A DNA stretch of 64,000 nt from positions 400,274 through 464,273 of the forward strand of contig ML976994.1 in the NCBI GenBank assembly GCA_010015675.1, given 5' to 3'. Source of the DNA: Byssothecium circinans. Its lineage: Eukaryota > Ascomycota > Dothideomycetes > Pleosporales > Massarinaceae. Shown here piece by piece: positions 12,150 through 22,590 of this stretch; the stretch's first letter is position 1; each line of letters begins with the position of its first letter. A program made the position numbers and the translations under genes. Below the pieces are notes generated by a model, which was given only the letters and a program-made list of their open reading frames with translations, ran no database searches and was not told the DNA's origin.

Positions 12150-13195
12150 CACCTTAGTTTTACCTTCCTTAGGTCCCGTTACCTTGAACTTAATCATCCT
12201 AATCTTGACTACTCTAAGCTTGCTTGCTTGACCTTAATTCTTTGGGCAGTCCCTACGGAAGTGTCCTACTTCGCCGCAACGGAGACATGCCTTCTTCTTA
12301 AAGCGTTCTTAGCGTTATTCGTAAGTTAGGCCATCTAGCTATCTTCCTTTACTTTTATTAAATTGCTTTTTTTATTAGACTTTGTCTGTCATTACTACAT
12401 CGCTATCCTAGTCATATTGTAGTGTCTTTAGTTTTCTATATTTTCTAGAGTTAAAAATGATTATTGTATCGCGTTATTTCTTTTGCATTGCTTATTTGTA
12501 GAGCCTATTATTAATTTAGGTAGCTAGGTTAATTATGTCCTATAAGTCATCTAGCTTGTTGTAATAGGTTATCTTATCCTTAACTATTTCCTTTAACCCG
12601 TTATAAAAGGCCGTGCGTAATAGCGTATCGTCTTAATTAATCTTTAACTATAGTTATTTAAACTCTATTACAAACCTCGCGACTAACTTATCCTGCTGGA
12701 TCTAAGATATTTTCTATTCTACTTAGGTCTCTTCGTTAAGTTCCCTAAACACCTTCTAAATTTCTTCCTTAAATGCTGTCTAGCTCTTAAAGATAGTTTT
12801 CATGTCGTCTTTACAATGCCTTATCTCGCTTATAAGATAGTTATCTATAAAGGGTTGCATCTAAGTAGCTGCCTTATCTTTTAAGTGTATACCGGCCGTA
12901 AGGATCTTATCCAAATCTTCTATTAGGGCATTGAATCGACAGTACAAATCTATGTTAGTAAGGAATAGCTTTAAGCTATCTCATCCTCTGTCATACTTCT
13001 CTAGCGCCGTAATTTTTCCATGGGGTACAGCGTCCTTGGCCTAGAGTTAAGCAATCGCTTGCATTAACCCGTCAATTTGTTTAGCCTGTTGCTATATCTA
13101 GTTGGCCTGGTTGGCCATTACTAATGCCGGACTCAAAGCAGGCGTACCGGCGCTGCTAGCGGCACGTGGGGTAGTAGGAGCTGCTATTACGTACG
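12150..13195 (-). pseudogene. gag: Chromovirus gag with CCHC zinc knuckle
   Basis: The frame reads leftwards from about 13195, with a possible start ATG at 13118-13116 (MANQAN). A capsid-like middle is Lys/Gln-rich (for example IDNYLISEIRHCKDDMKT). The knuckle CLRCGEVGHFRRDC at 12287-12246 is a perfect C-x2-C-x4-H-x4-C. Only a handful of stops interrupt it, and the knuckle is intact. Gag forms the virus-like particle and binds element RNA. The Tc1 insertion lies downstream of it, so gag and pol are separated here. Confidence 0.88.
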
Positions 13196-13226
13196 TTTAG
13201 GTTCTTAAACCTGTGGGTAGTTAAAG

Positions 13227-13712
13227 TGTTACTAAAGGGTATACTTGCTAGTCCTAATCCATGTGAGGGGAGGTTAGTGTAGGATGTATACGTTAGGTAG
13301 TATGCTTTAGTAGTTTAAGAGGTAAACATGCGAAAGTAACTAATTCTATAATAAACTATAGAATAACTAACAAGTCTTAATCTAGGTAAGAGATGAACTG
13401 TAAAGAGTTAACTATGAAGAATTAAAACTAGAAAGATAAAGGAAATCTGTCTAGTCTTTATACTACTTATTCTATTCCTTCGCTCCGTCCTATGAACCCT
13501 AATCTCTAGAGATTACTAATTAAGGTGAGATTACTTTTGCTCCCTTATACAGCTCTAATCTCTAGGGATTAGTGTTCTTAGTAAGATTAATGTCACGTAA
13601 CTACTAACCTAATCCTACCCCGCGCATTATTATGTCACCGTCCTCTAGCCTTAACACCTTCAGCGCTGCATTATCTAGTCATAGATACCCTATACCTATC
13701 TTATTTGTAACA
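13227..13712 (-). repeat. 5' LTR of the chromovirus
   Basis: 486 bp, the same length as 5058-5543 and alignable without gaps. It lies upstream of gag on the minus strand. Confidence 0.95.
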
Positions 13713-14153
13713 CGCGACCCTATCTTCTAGTTTAAAAAATGTAACTTATACTTTTAGTTATATAAGAGGAGCATTAATTACATCCTCCTCTAACGCATCG
13801 TCTAGAACAAAGTAATCCTCTAAGGTATTATTATTTTGCTTATCTTGCACATTTGTTAAGTAGATTAAGGGTAAAACGTCAGCCATCTATTATAGAGATA
13901 AATTGGGAGCTACGGTTGCTATGATAGATTCTAAAAAAAGTGCATCTTCCCCTAACTCTATAATAGCTATTAGAAGATTCTTGATAGTAGACCTAACAAA
14001 ACTTGTAAAGATTAATATAACTTTTCTAAATTTTATTAAAAAATCTTTTAGCTTCTTTTGTAAAGCGTCCTTAATATAACTAATGTACAGTAACTTATAT
14101 AAATGCTCTCTTATATTTATGTTGCTATTAGTAGACATTTAAAGTTTACTATT
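13713..14153 (-). pseudogene. DUF3723-like pseudogene, middle piece
   Basis: This slice of host sequence lies between the chromovirus and the Copia element. Its minus frame starts from the Copia target duplication (ctatt, 14149-14153) and passes MSTNSNINIREHLYKLL (from 14138). It runs 82 codons to a TAA-TAG pair where Gln is likely, then continues ADVLPLIYLTNVQDKQNNN and LEDYFVLDDALEEDV to 13713. It is in frame with both flanking pieces after excision of the two retrotransposons. Confidence 0.6.
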
Positions 14154-14310
14154 TGTTGGACAGCAGAGCACTGAGAGCATAGAGAGAAAAGGATGAATTA
14201 TGTGTTAAGCGAAGACGCTCAGGAGACAGGACTATATCGGAAAGGACTAAGGCTAGGCCGGATGAGGCTAGTGAATAGTGCGGAACTGTTTAGTACTATT
14301 CAGTCCAATA
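14154..14310 (-). repeat. 3' LTR of the Copia element
   Basis: 157 bp. It differs from 24101-24257 at 11 positions by hand count, all transitions. The polypurine tract adjoins its inner edge. Confidence 0.95.
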
Positions 14311-15113
14311 CACCCCCTTAGCTCAGCCAGATGGCTGGTGAGATGAAAGAATGGTTGAGAACTATTAGTGTAGGATACCCCCCACCCCCTTAGCATGTCA
14401 AGGAGAGTGAGACAGGACGAGAAAGAAGCAGGATATAGATACAAGATGACTCTAGCAAAACACTAAACCTAGTGGGAAAGTGGTGAAAGAAGGAATCTCC
14501 AAAGGCTAGCAGGTTCTTATGTAGCTGCGCAGCAAGTGGACTGAATAGAGAGAACTCAGCAATCACCTCAAACCCAGAATGGGAAAATGACAAGGTGTAT
14601 CTAATACAGGAGGACAGAAACAGGAACTGTTTAGAACTGTTTGGAACGGTTTAGAATGGTACTACGAGCTCTACCCCCTAAGCTTTAGAAGCCTCGGGTG
14701 CAAAGCTCACCCTATTGTGTAGTAAGAATGCTCTCAGTACTTAGTTTAGATCACTTACTTAACACTGAAGTGATATGGGACGGTTCTTAAACAGTAGTGA
14801 ACCGTAAGGAACTATATAAGTATAGTAAGACTGGAACGTCTAGAATGAACTGTTTAAAGATAGTAGAGAACCGTATTAGAATAGTGGATTAGTCTAGGTT
14901 AATCAGAATGATTGGATAGTAGATAGATAGGAACTATTCAAGAATAGTAGAGAACTGTTATCTAGAGAGTGATCAGATTGATTAGGATGTGAATAGCAAC
15001 CGTCTTAGAGTAGTTAGGAACTATCATGTCAAGAATAAATGGTTAATTACTGTCACTAACAGTATAGAACCATTATAGCTAGTTTAAAACTAAGGATCAG
15101 GATTAGATTAGGG

Positions 15114-15310
15114 AGTCCACAGTGGGTTAACTGCATACGGACTAAAAGGAACTGCGGAAGTCTAGCTACAGCTAGGGCGCTGCATTAAAACTTCAGAGGA
15201 TCCATAGTGGGTTAACTGTATCAGATCAGATTGAAACTGCGGAAGTCTAGCTACAGCTGGGGCGCTGCATTAAAACTTTAAAGGATCTATAGTAGGTTAA
15301 CTGTATTAGA
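15114..15310. repeat. 85-bp tandem repeat, 2 copies plus a partial third
   Basis: Units at 15114-15198, 15199-15283 and a partial one from 15284. Each opens with a variant of TCCACAGTGGGTTAACTG and contains CTAGCTACAGCTAGGGCGCT. A related start recurs near 15750 (cccatagtggattaactgca). Confidence 0.85.
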
Positions 15311-15368
15311 TTAGGAAGAGAGTCCACTAGTAGTGTGCTACAGAGACTTCTTCTAACAAGGGTGCTGC

Positions 15369-15470
15369 AACTAGACGGCAGACTTTGGGTTACTATAACT
15401 AGACGGTAGACTTTAGGTTGCTATAACTAGACGGCAGACTTTGGGTTGCTGCAACTAGACGGCAGACTTA
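15369..15470. repeat. 28-bp tandem repeat, about 3.6 copies
   Basis: Units at 15369-15396, 15397-15424, 15425-15452 and a partial at 15453-15470, each beginning AACTAGACGGCAGACTTTGG. The second unit differs by transitions. Confidence 0.9.
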
Positions 15471-18285
15471 GTATTTGCCTTAAAATATAGTGACTCCAAT
15501 TAGTCATCACGGGGTTAGATAGCTAGTCTAACCTATCGCGAAGTTAGTTTACACATACTAGTACTTTAAGGAACGTCTTCACTAGAAGTTGAACTAATAT
15601 ATTCTGTTTAAGAGGACTTTCTAAGCTACACCATTTGCTACCAGCTATATAGACACAGCGGAAATAAGGAGAATAGCTTAGTTGCTAACGGCTATATAGA
15701 CCCAGCGGAAAAGAGAGAGGTGGCTATAAGCTGGACTAGAATAAAAGGAAGCCCATAGTGGATTAACTGCATACGGACTAAACTGGACTAGTTAACAGTG
15801 ATGAACCATATAGGAACTATCAGGATTATAAACAGTAACTGTATTTAGAATGGTCAGGAACTGTTCTAGGAAGTAATAGGTTATTAGGAAGGTTAAGATA
15901 AGACTAGTTCTTAGATGTGTAACGGGACGTTAGATAGGTTAAGGCCTTTTACCTAGTCATTATGCTTTTAACGGGTGAGTAGCTTTATGAAGCTATCAGC
16001 TGGTTGTGCTTTGGTTTCTACATAGAGTGGATGGATTACACCATCTTGTGTTACTTGACGGAGCCAGTGATGATGGATATTGATATAGCGGAGGGTTATC
16101 TTAAGCTAGAGTACTTCTTTAGTGAGAAGGCTTAATGTTTGCTAATTATTACAAAGCAGGATTTGCTTGTGTTAGAAGTGTAGACCTAGGTCTTTAAGAA
16201 GGCGCTACTACCAAATCAGCCAGGTTGCTCTGGATGAGGCCGTAATGAGCTCAGCTTCAGTGGTTGACTTTGTAACGCAGCGTTAGAGAGTAGAGTTCCA
16301 ATTAATTGGTCCGCTAAAGAACATGAAGACCTAGCCTTATGTGGACCTATGAGTCTCCTTGTGATCAGCATAAGACGCATTAGTGGCTAGGAAGAAATTG
16401 ACTTCTTCCTAATCCATGAACTAGTTGACTGCAGTGTCATTATTTGCGGAGTAATAGATTGATTTGTCTTGCGTGTAGAAGAGATAGGCAAGGCATTAGT
16501 AAGCTGCAGCAAGGTGACGATCAGAAGGATTAGTAAGGAACTCAGCTAGCTTTGAGTGAGCTTTGGAGACGTCCGGTTGAGTAGCACTTACAGCATATCT
16601 AATGGAGCCAACAATTTAAGCATAACGCTCTGCGTTATATAGATTCTTGTTGCCTATTAAGGATACTAGGGCTTTAGAAGGGAGAGGAGTAGGAGGATAC
16701 TTAGACCACGGCTTTAGTGCTATATATTTATGAAAGATAGTGTTAAGGAAAACCTTCTGTAAGAGCTAAAGGTCACTATCTTCACGGTTTTGATACACAG
16801 TAACACCGCAGAACGTTTAGTGGTTTCGGTCTTTAAGGTTAATGATCTTATAGTGTAGTATAAGCTTCTTTTTAAAATTATCAAGAGTAGAAGAGTACCC
16901 AGGTTTTGCCATAGTGATAATATCGTTGACGTAGAAGAAGATAATAACCTTATTATTAGTCTAAAGGCAGCTGGCGTCAAGGATTAAAGAGAAACTAAGA
17001 GCTTGAAGGGTTGCCGTGAAGTTATTGTACTAGAGAAGTAGTAATGTTTTGAGGCCATAGAGGGCGCGTTAAAGTTCCTATATTTGATTAGGATTAGAGA
17101 AGCCTTCAGGTTACCATGTGTATATGGGCTTTAGAAGTAATGCGTTAGTAAAAGCGTTGACAACGTCGTATTATCAGATTTCAAGGTTGAAATAAGCAGC
17201 AATAGCCATAAGTGCTTGGAAGATCCAGATAGTAAGAGTTATGGCTTAGGTGTCTTCGGCTGTTGTCTAGAGATCACCTCTAATATAGATACGTGCTTTA
17301 AACTTAATCAACTAGTTACTATCAAACTTATATGTAAACACCCACATAAGTGGAAGGATCTAGGTCTGAGTGGAGTCAATATCACTAAGGGAGATCTCTT
17401 AGAAGGTTTCTTTGCGTGCAATAGTATTAAGTTTAGCTTGATAGGCTGCCATGAAACTAGAGCGAAGATGGATTAGTAGTTTGGTAACCTTAGACTAAAA
17501 GCGTAGTAGAGGTGGAAGTTAGGATTTGTATATTCTCTCTTTCTAGGTAAGAGAAGCGGAAACAAGTGTAGTCTAGTAAGCTATAAGTGCGTCTAGTATA
17601 TGAGTGCGAGTTTAGCAATTAAGTACATTCTCTACTTGCAGGTGCTTATTAGTAGTGTACTTGCGCTTCCGTTAGTTTAGGAGCTAGATTGCGTTTGAAG
17701 ATGTAGCTAGAGTATTACGTAACAGTAGAGAACTATTCCGTAACGGAGTAGAACTATTGAGTCTAGATAGGGGGCCCATGGACTCTAGAGTTAGATAAGG
17801 ATTAGGATTAGGTTAATTGGAAGTGCGGGACGCAGCTAAAGCCAGGATTGCTTTAGTTGATGGAATGGTGATAGACTAGGTATTAGTTGCAGTACTATTG
17901 AATTTAGGTTCACTTTCTTCTTTAGGGACTGAAGATGCGTCACTGTTTAGAGGATTAATTAGGTTATTAAGTTTAATCATCTGCACCATGTCTTTTAATG
18001 CTATTCCCCTTAGCATCTAACCATCGTGAGAGCCGTAGAAGAATGATTCATCAAATATAACGTCACGCGTACGAATGACCTTGCCTTGATGGCCAAATGA
18101 GTTTGCTCCGGGTAGCCATACTTGATAGATGTTTCTGGAGTCAACACCAACGAGGTAGCCAATGAGTGCTCGAGGGGAGAGCTTGTCTTTGCGCTTAATG
18201 TGCTTGCGGAGAGCGTACACACGGCAACCATACATATGGAGATGGGAGAGAGAAGGGAGCCGTTGATATGCAACTGCAAAAGGAG

Positions 18286-18425
18286 CAGAGTTGGCAACAA
18301 TCAAGTCAATCAAGTCGAGGTGAATTGATTGATTGATTGACGGATCTGGTGGCTTTTGCTTGACTTAATTGACTTGATAGCAAAAATAAGGCTTGACTTG
18401 TTGACTTGTTTAACTTGATTGATAA
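18286..18425. repeat. hAT terminal and subterminal repeats, end 1
   Basis: Terminal inverted repeat 18286-18307, followed by direct and inverted copies of CAATCAAGT / ACTTGATTG up to about 18420. These are likely transposase-binding sites, by analogy with other hAT elements. Confidence 0.85.
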
Positions 18426-18452
18426 CTGTACGTATAATTTAGGCGTAGTAAA

Positions 18453-20855
18453 TTAACTACTGTATATCTCGTATATCGTCTCCAGCTCTTCAGGAGAGAT
18501 AGCTTCGTTACGTGGACTTTTTGCTGCCGTCGTAGGCTTTAAGCCAAGGCGCTTCCAGCTACGTAGGCTTTGTAGAGCGGAGAGGAGATCTGCCTTCATA
18601 CGAAGACGCCTCGTCTCCAGCAAATCGCCTAGCTCCGAGAAGGTCCTCTCACAGTCGGTGGCCGCCGCAGGGATGCTGAGGATTGTGAGGGCGAAGCGCG
18701 ATAAGACGGGGTACTCGTCAGCCTTCCCCAGCTAGTATAGAATTGGGTCGCGCGCAAACAGGGACTCCTCTGGCACGGGTGACTCAATTATCCAGCGCTC
18801 AAACTCATCGCGACGATAGACTGGACGGGCGTCGTCACCTTGTAGGGTAGCTCTCATAAAATCAGATTGACTGCTAGCTAGCCTAGTACGTGCCTTCTTC
18901 GCCAGAGGCTCTAGAGTACTAACGGGAGAGGCGGCCTCTTTAAACTCTGCCCACAAGCGTTGAAAGCTAACGTGGCAATCATCTAGCCAGCCTTTGTATG
19001 TGTGAGGTCCTGCATAAGCCTCCTCACTGTAATCAAGAGGCATAGCCCACACTTTATCCATGTAACTTTTCGTGCGTAGGTGGAGACGGCAGGTAGCGTA
19101 GTATGCTGGGGTATCCTTTAGCTTGCGCATATACTCAAGGATCTTCATATAAGCCATATTACAGGTGGCTTGTATATGATCCTCTGGGGCGTCAACGTTA
19201 GTAAAGTCAACGTTGTTGTATTAAAATAGCATCTCGTTAAGGGTGGTAGCAAGCTAATTAAGCGTAGGGAGCACCTCCCAGATGGCTCCTAACGTGCTAG
19301 CTACGCCCCTGCCCTCTATATAGGTGGTGGCCTCTTTAAAGGGCTGTAGGATTTTTCAGTACTCTACAATTGTCGCCTAATCCTTAGTAGAGAGGCCGTC
19401 TTCTTTAATAAACTGACGCTTCTTAAGATCAGGCAGTTGGGAGCGTTGACGGGTGCCCTAGCGACGATATTTAACGAGCTTGTGATTGATATAGTCGTCA
19501 AGAGGCATGCGGAGCTTAAGCGCGCGCGTAAAATAGTCGTAATAGGAGTTCTACCTTGTCTTTACTGGCTTAACGATCTCCAGCGTTTTAACTTTGCAAT
19601 CTGCCTCTAATTGAGTGTTGCTAATTATCTGGCACTGCTCAAGAAGTTGTCGAGCCTGCGGAGTATAAATAGAGGCGATGACGTTAATCAAGACGCCTAG
19701 AGGGCCAACCTTACGCCACTCGTTAAGAAACGCCTCCTCCTTATCAAGATGCTCCTCCGCGTTCTTAAACGCCTCACGATCTTTGCCAAATATAATTTGC
19801 TGGGCGGCGAGGTTGATTATATGGCAGGCGCAGCGTAGCCGTTGATAGTGGGCGTTAAAGTTATATTTAATGGCCAGGGCGTTAATTGCGGAGTCGTTGT
19901 TGGTGGCGTTATCAAGGACGAAGTAACCTAAGTTGCAGGCGGAGATCTTGAAGCTCTTAAGCGTGGCATCAACGATGGCGGCGATATTAACGCCTGTATG
20001 CTGGCCCATCAATAAGGGCAGGCCTAATACGTAATCGCGAGGCTTGCCGTGGCGATCAAGGTGGTAGACGTAGATACCTATCAACGCCTGCTTGCCGCCT
20101 ATTGACGTCCAATTGTTAAAGGAAATGTGTATAGCTGATCGCGCGTCGCGTAGGTAATTAATGATAGTGGGTACGTATGACTCGTACTCCGCAATTATAT
20201 GAGCTCGTAGGGTGTTGTGGGATCTCCATAGCTCTGCCTTAGCCAGCGGGTTAGCCTGCCGTAACATAGCTTGAAAAGCGGCGCCCTTAATTATAGAGAG
20301 CGCCTGATTATTGGCCACCACCCAATCAAGCACTGATTGTAGGAAACTTGTGCGCGAGAAGCTCTCTGTGATGAGGTTGGCGACGCCCTGCGGTACGCCA
20401 AGGCCTTTGTGATGGATGTGGGCGAGCAGAGAGGATTGCTAGGAGGGAGTCGTAACGCGGGAGGTAGCTTTTAGGCCGTTCTTCTTAATGCCGTAGCCAG
20501 CTTTACGCTCACCGAGATGGCGCCCAATTGACGTAGTTGATTGATTAGCGTAATAAAATCCGTTAGGGTGCTTATGACGGTGGCAATAGCGGCAGAGCCA
20601 GTATAGGCGTTATTGCTTGCGGTGCCAGAGGTGATATCCGTGCCGCCAAACCTAGCTCTTTCGACTGCGCTTTGCACCATGAGCTAGCTTATAATAATCT
20701 GGCAGGCGTACCCATTCAATGCCCTCGTAATTATTGTCGTCGTCCTCTATATCAGTGGCGGATGGGGTGCCCACAGAGCTTTCGGCGTCAAGCTCTGACG
20801 GCGCGTTGGTGGCTACATCAGTGGCACTATCTTCAGGAGGGGTTTGTGACGCCAT
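18453..20855 (-). pseudogene. hAT transposase, 800 codons with 10 in-frame stops
   Basis: A single frame without indels from ATG 20855 to TAA 18453. The N-terminus is acidic and Ser/Thr-rich (MASQTPPEDSATDVA). A BED-like zinc finger region near residues 68-115 includes YWLCRYCHRHKHPNG-type spacing. An RNase H-like core follows: ISFNNWTS, whose first catalytic Asp (residue 247, codon 20117-20115) is now Asn; LDNATNNDSAI, which keeps the second Asp; and CACHIINLA. Near residues 712-770 is the hAT dimerisation domain (YPVLSRFALTILSIPAAATD, then CERTFSELGDLLETRR). Ten internal stops (mostly TAG for Gln/Trp, one TGA for Trp) silence it. The absence of frameshifts and few substitutions indicate recent inactivation. 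Confidence 0.95.
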
Positions 20856-21130
20856 GCTTTTAAGCCGCTGGCTAAAAACTTAAGAGAGGTTACTATTCAT
20901 GCCTTCTAGGTGATCGGGCGACGCCATATTAATAGAGGAGGGCGTTGGTAGAGCGAGAGAGGTGGTGGGTAAGTAGGTAAGTTAGATAGGTAGTAGGAGA
21001 TAAGGAAACTCAGAAATACGGCGCTAAGCCTAGATAGGCAACTATCTTAGGTAAAGTCCGTTAACTCCGAGTTGCCTTATACTCTAAGGATCCAGTATTC
21101 TACGATAAACCCCTAAGATCCTAGGGATTC

Positions 21131-21274
21131 AAGTCTATCAATCAAGTCAATCAAGTCGGCAGGATTTGCTTGATTGACTTGCTAAATTTCGCCTCCCTGA
21201 TTGACTTGATTGACTTGATACAATCAAGTCAATCAAGTCAAGTTATCAAGTCGACTTGATTGTTGCCAACTCTG
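21131..21274. repeat. hAT terminal and subterminal repeats, end 2
   Basis: At least six copies of tcaatcaagtc or its complement between 21131 and 21262, ending in the terminal inverted repeat 21253-21274. Confidence 0.85.
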
Positions 21275-21462
21275 AAAAGGAGTTTTCTAATCAAGAGCTT
21301 TGACTAGTGTCTAATTGAGTACATACCCAGCGTATAAGTACATCTCTCTAATGAGGTGAAGAGGAAGACCTGAAGTAGTTCTAAGTAAATAGGTACGTTT
21401 GATGAGAGACTTACCTGAGCGTTTAGCGTAGCCTAACTAAGCTAGAGTATCAGGTGACCGAA

Positions 21463-21508
21463 GCTGCAGTTATATTCCCTCTAATGCTGCAGTTGTATTC
21501 CCTCTGAT
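21463..21508. repeat. 23-bp tandem duplication in the Copia integrase
   Basis: Units 21463-21485 and 21486-21508 start GCTGCAGTTRTATTCCCTCT and differ by two transitions. 23 is not a multiple of 3, so the duplication breaks the integrase frame independently of RIP. Confidence 0.9.
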
Positions 21509-22590
21509 GCTGCGTAGGATACTAAGGAGTCATCTAAAGCTTAAAAGCCATATCCCCGTTCACCATCAAGATAGAGACATTACGGTGCCGTATTGAACTG
21601 GCGCTTAATAAGGGCATCGAGATCTCGAAAGGCTTTTAGAAGGTAATCTTGCCGCCGTTTCTTGATGATGAAAACAAAGTTAAACTTAGAGAAGAGATCA
21701 TATGCATGAAACATATAGCGTTCCCCTGTAAAGGTGTTGACGTCCAGCTCAATGATATCGATAGCAATAGAGTTGAAAGGCTTAAGTGGAGGTTGCTCGC
21801 GTTCACTTCTCTAGGATACTTGCTCCATTACTTTGTTAGCACTGCATTGGGGACAGTCCTTCATAGCTGGGGGAGGAGAAGTAATCTAAATACTAGTAGA
21901 AGCTATAGTAAGGTGTTCTAGTAGTTCTAGACCTAGATGCCCAAGAAGGATATAAGCTTCAAGGCCAGTAAGAACTTAGGGTTTGCGCGGAGCTGCAGAC
22001 TTGCGCAGGCGCTGACGGGTAGTCATGGCATAGTGCTGAGCCACTAGCAGAGTTTGAGACGGAAGTGTTAGGATGGAACAGTTCTGATCCATTAAGAATA
22101 GTTCTTGACTATGCTGAACTATTCCTAAGGAATCAGTAACTAGAGATTTCTGAGCAACTAGGAGATAATAGCCTCCATTCTAGATTACTTTATACCACAC
22201 TAGATTAGACTTTTAGTCTAACCTATACAGCACTAAGCGTCTAGAGTCAAAGTGAATACTACTACCTCTAAGCTAGGAAAGGGAAACTAGTAACGTAATG
22301 AAGTTCAGGACGAACGCAACATTTAGTAGGATAAAGGGCCGAGGGCTAGATAGGGTTAATAGGATGACTTCACACTTTCCCTAAGCAACTATGGGTGATG
22401 TGCTGTCTCTACTACTAATAAACTCATTATAGGCAGAACGTTCCTATGTGAATTCAAGTGGGTTATTGCAGACGTGCACATTAGAGCCACAATCAAGAGT
22501 CTAAGAGTGAGCCAGTGGGAAGGGAGGATCCTTCTAGGTAATTCTAAGAGCGGTGTAGCTAGTGGTGACTAGCCCTGTTAGGCGCCCTTT

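Larger units (their letters stand above)
5058..13712 (-). mobile_element. Ty3/Gypsy chromovirus LTR retrotransposon (degenerate)
   Basis: Two 486-bp LTRs, both starting TGTTACTAA and ending TAACA, flank a minus-strand gag-pol. The polypurine tract (AAAAAGGGGGATAA on the minus strand) abuts the inner edge of the 3' LTR at 5544-5557. Flanking 5-mers are catga (5053-5057) and cgcga (13713-13717), a target duplication that differs by two transitions. Domain order is gag, CCHC knuckle, protease, RT, RNase H, integrase, chromodomain. Removing the nested Tc1 element leaves about 7.3 kb, a usual size for a fungal chromovirus. A convergent plus-strand ORF sits at its 3' end. Confidence 0.95.
14311..15910 (-). 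other. Repeat-rich 3' non-coding region of the Copia element
   Basis: Between the RNase H stop and the 3' LTR I see no coding frame. The sequence is built from short repeats: many scattered copies of GGAACTGTT / GAACCGT / GGAACTAT, two 85-bp tandem units and a 28-bp tandem array. The same GAACxGT words recur in the 5' leader (23880-24010) and near 22070-22130. A length of about 1.6 kb is unusual for a Copia 3' untranslated region. Confidence 0.75.
18286..21274 (-). mobile_element. hAT DNA transposon nested in the Copia integrase
   Basis: 2989 bp, flanked by a perfect 8-bp target duplication AAAAGGAG (18278-18285 and 21275-21282), the hallmark of hAT insertion. Perfect 22-bp terminal inverted repeats begin CAGAGTTGGCAAC (18286-18307 and 21253-21274). 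Subterminal regions on both ends are arrays of the word tcaagtcaatcaagtc. GC content is visibly higher and stop density lower than in the host element, so it is probably the youngest insertion here. One transposase frame fills most of it. Confidence 0.97.
15911..22590 (-). pseudogene. pol: Copia pol (protease-integrase-RT-RNase H), split by hAT
   Basis: Minus-strand motifs in order: protease LDCGSNVHVCNNPLEFT near 22490-22440; integrase core KPFNSIAIDIIELDV near 21760 and YLDGERGYG near 21560; after the hAT element the integrase C-terminal part SPRALIGYLVGVDSRNIYQVW (18160-18100); RT with ALYGL near 17065 and the catalytic YVND at 16933-16922 (YVDD mutated, Asn codon 16927-16925); and RNase H with LRYINIHHHWLRQ and LYVETK near 16100-16000. 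The frame ends with LHI and TAA at 15911. A 23-bp tandem duplication (21463-21508) shifts the integrase frame. Stops are numerous. These enzymes copy and integrate the element; this copy is dead. Confidence 0.9.

Noticed and set aside
14390..14593. 67-codon minus-strand open frame
   Set aside because: It lies in the Copia 3' repeat-rich region and has no conserved motif.
16720..16980. Open 86-codon minus-strand frame in the Copia RT
   Set aside because: Part of it coincides with the region downstream of the YVND motif, but it is not an independent gene.
17216..17476. 86-codon plus-strand open frame
   Set aside because: Antisense shadow of Copia RT sequence that is readable on the minus strand.
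18010..18300. Open minus-strand frame of 96 codons and the plus-strand frame at 18122-18328
   Set aside because: They overlap the recognised Copia integrase frame (SPRALIGYLVG...) and show no motif of their own; shadow frames.
20471..20680. Open minus-strand frame of 69 codons in the hAT element
   Set aside because: The transposase frame continues through this segment one frame over, with the zinc finger readable; this is a shadow.
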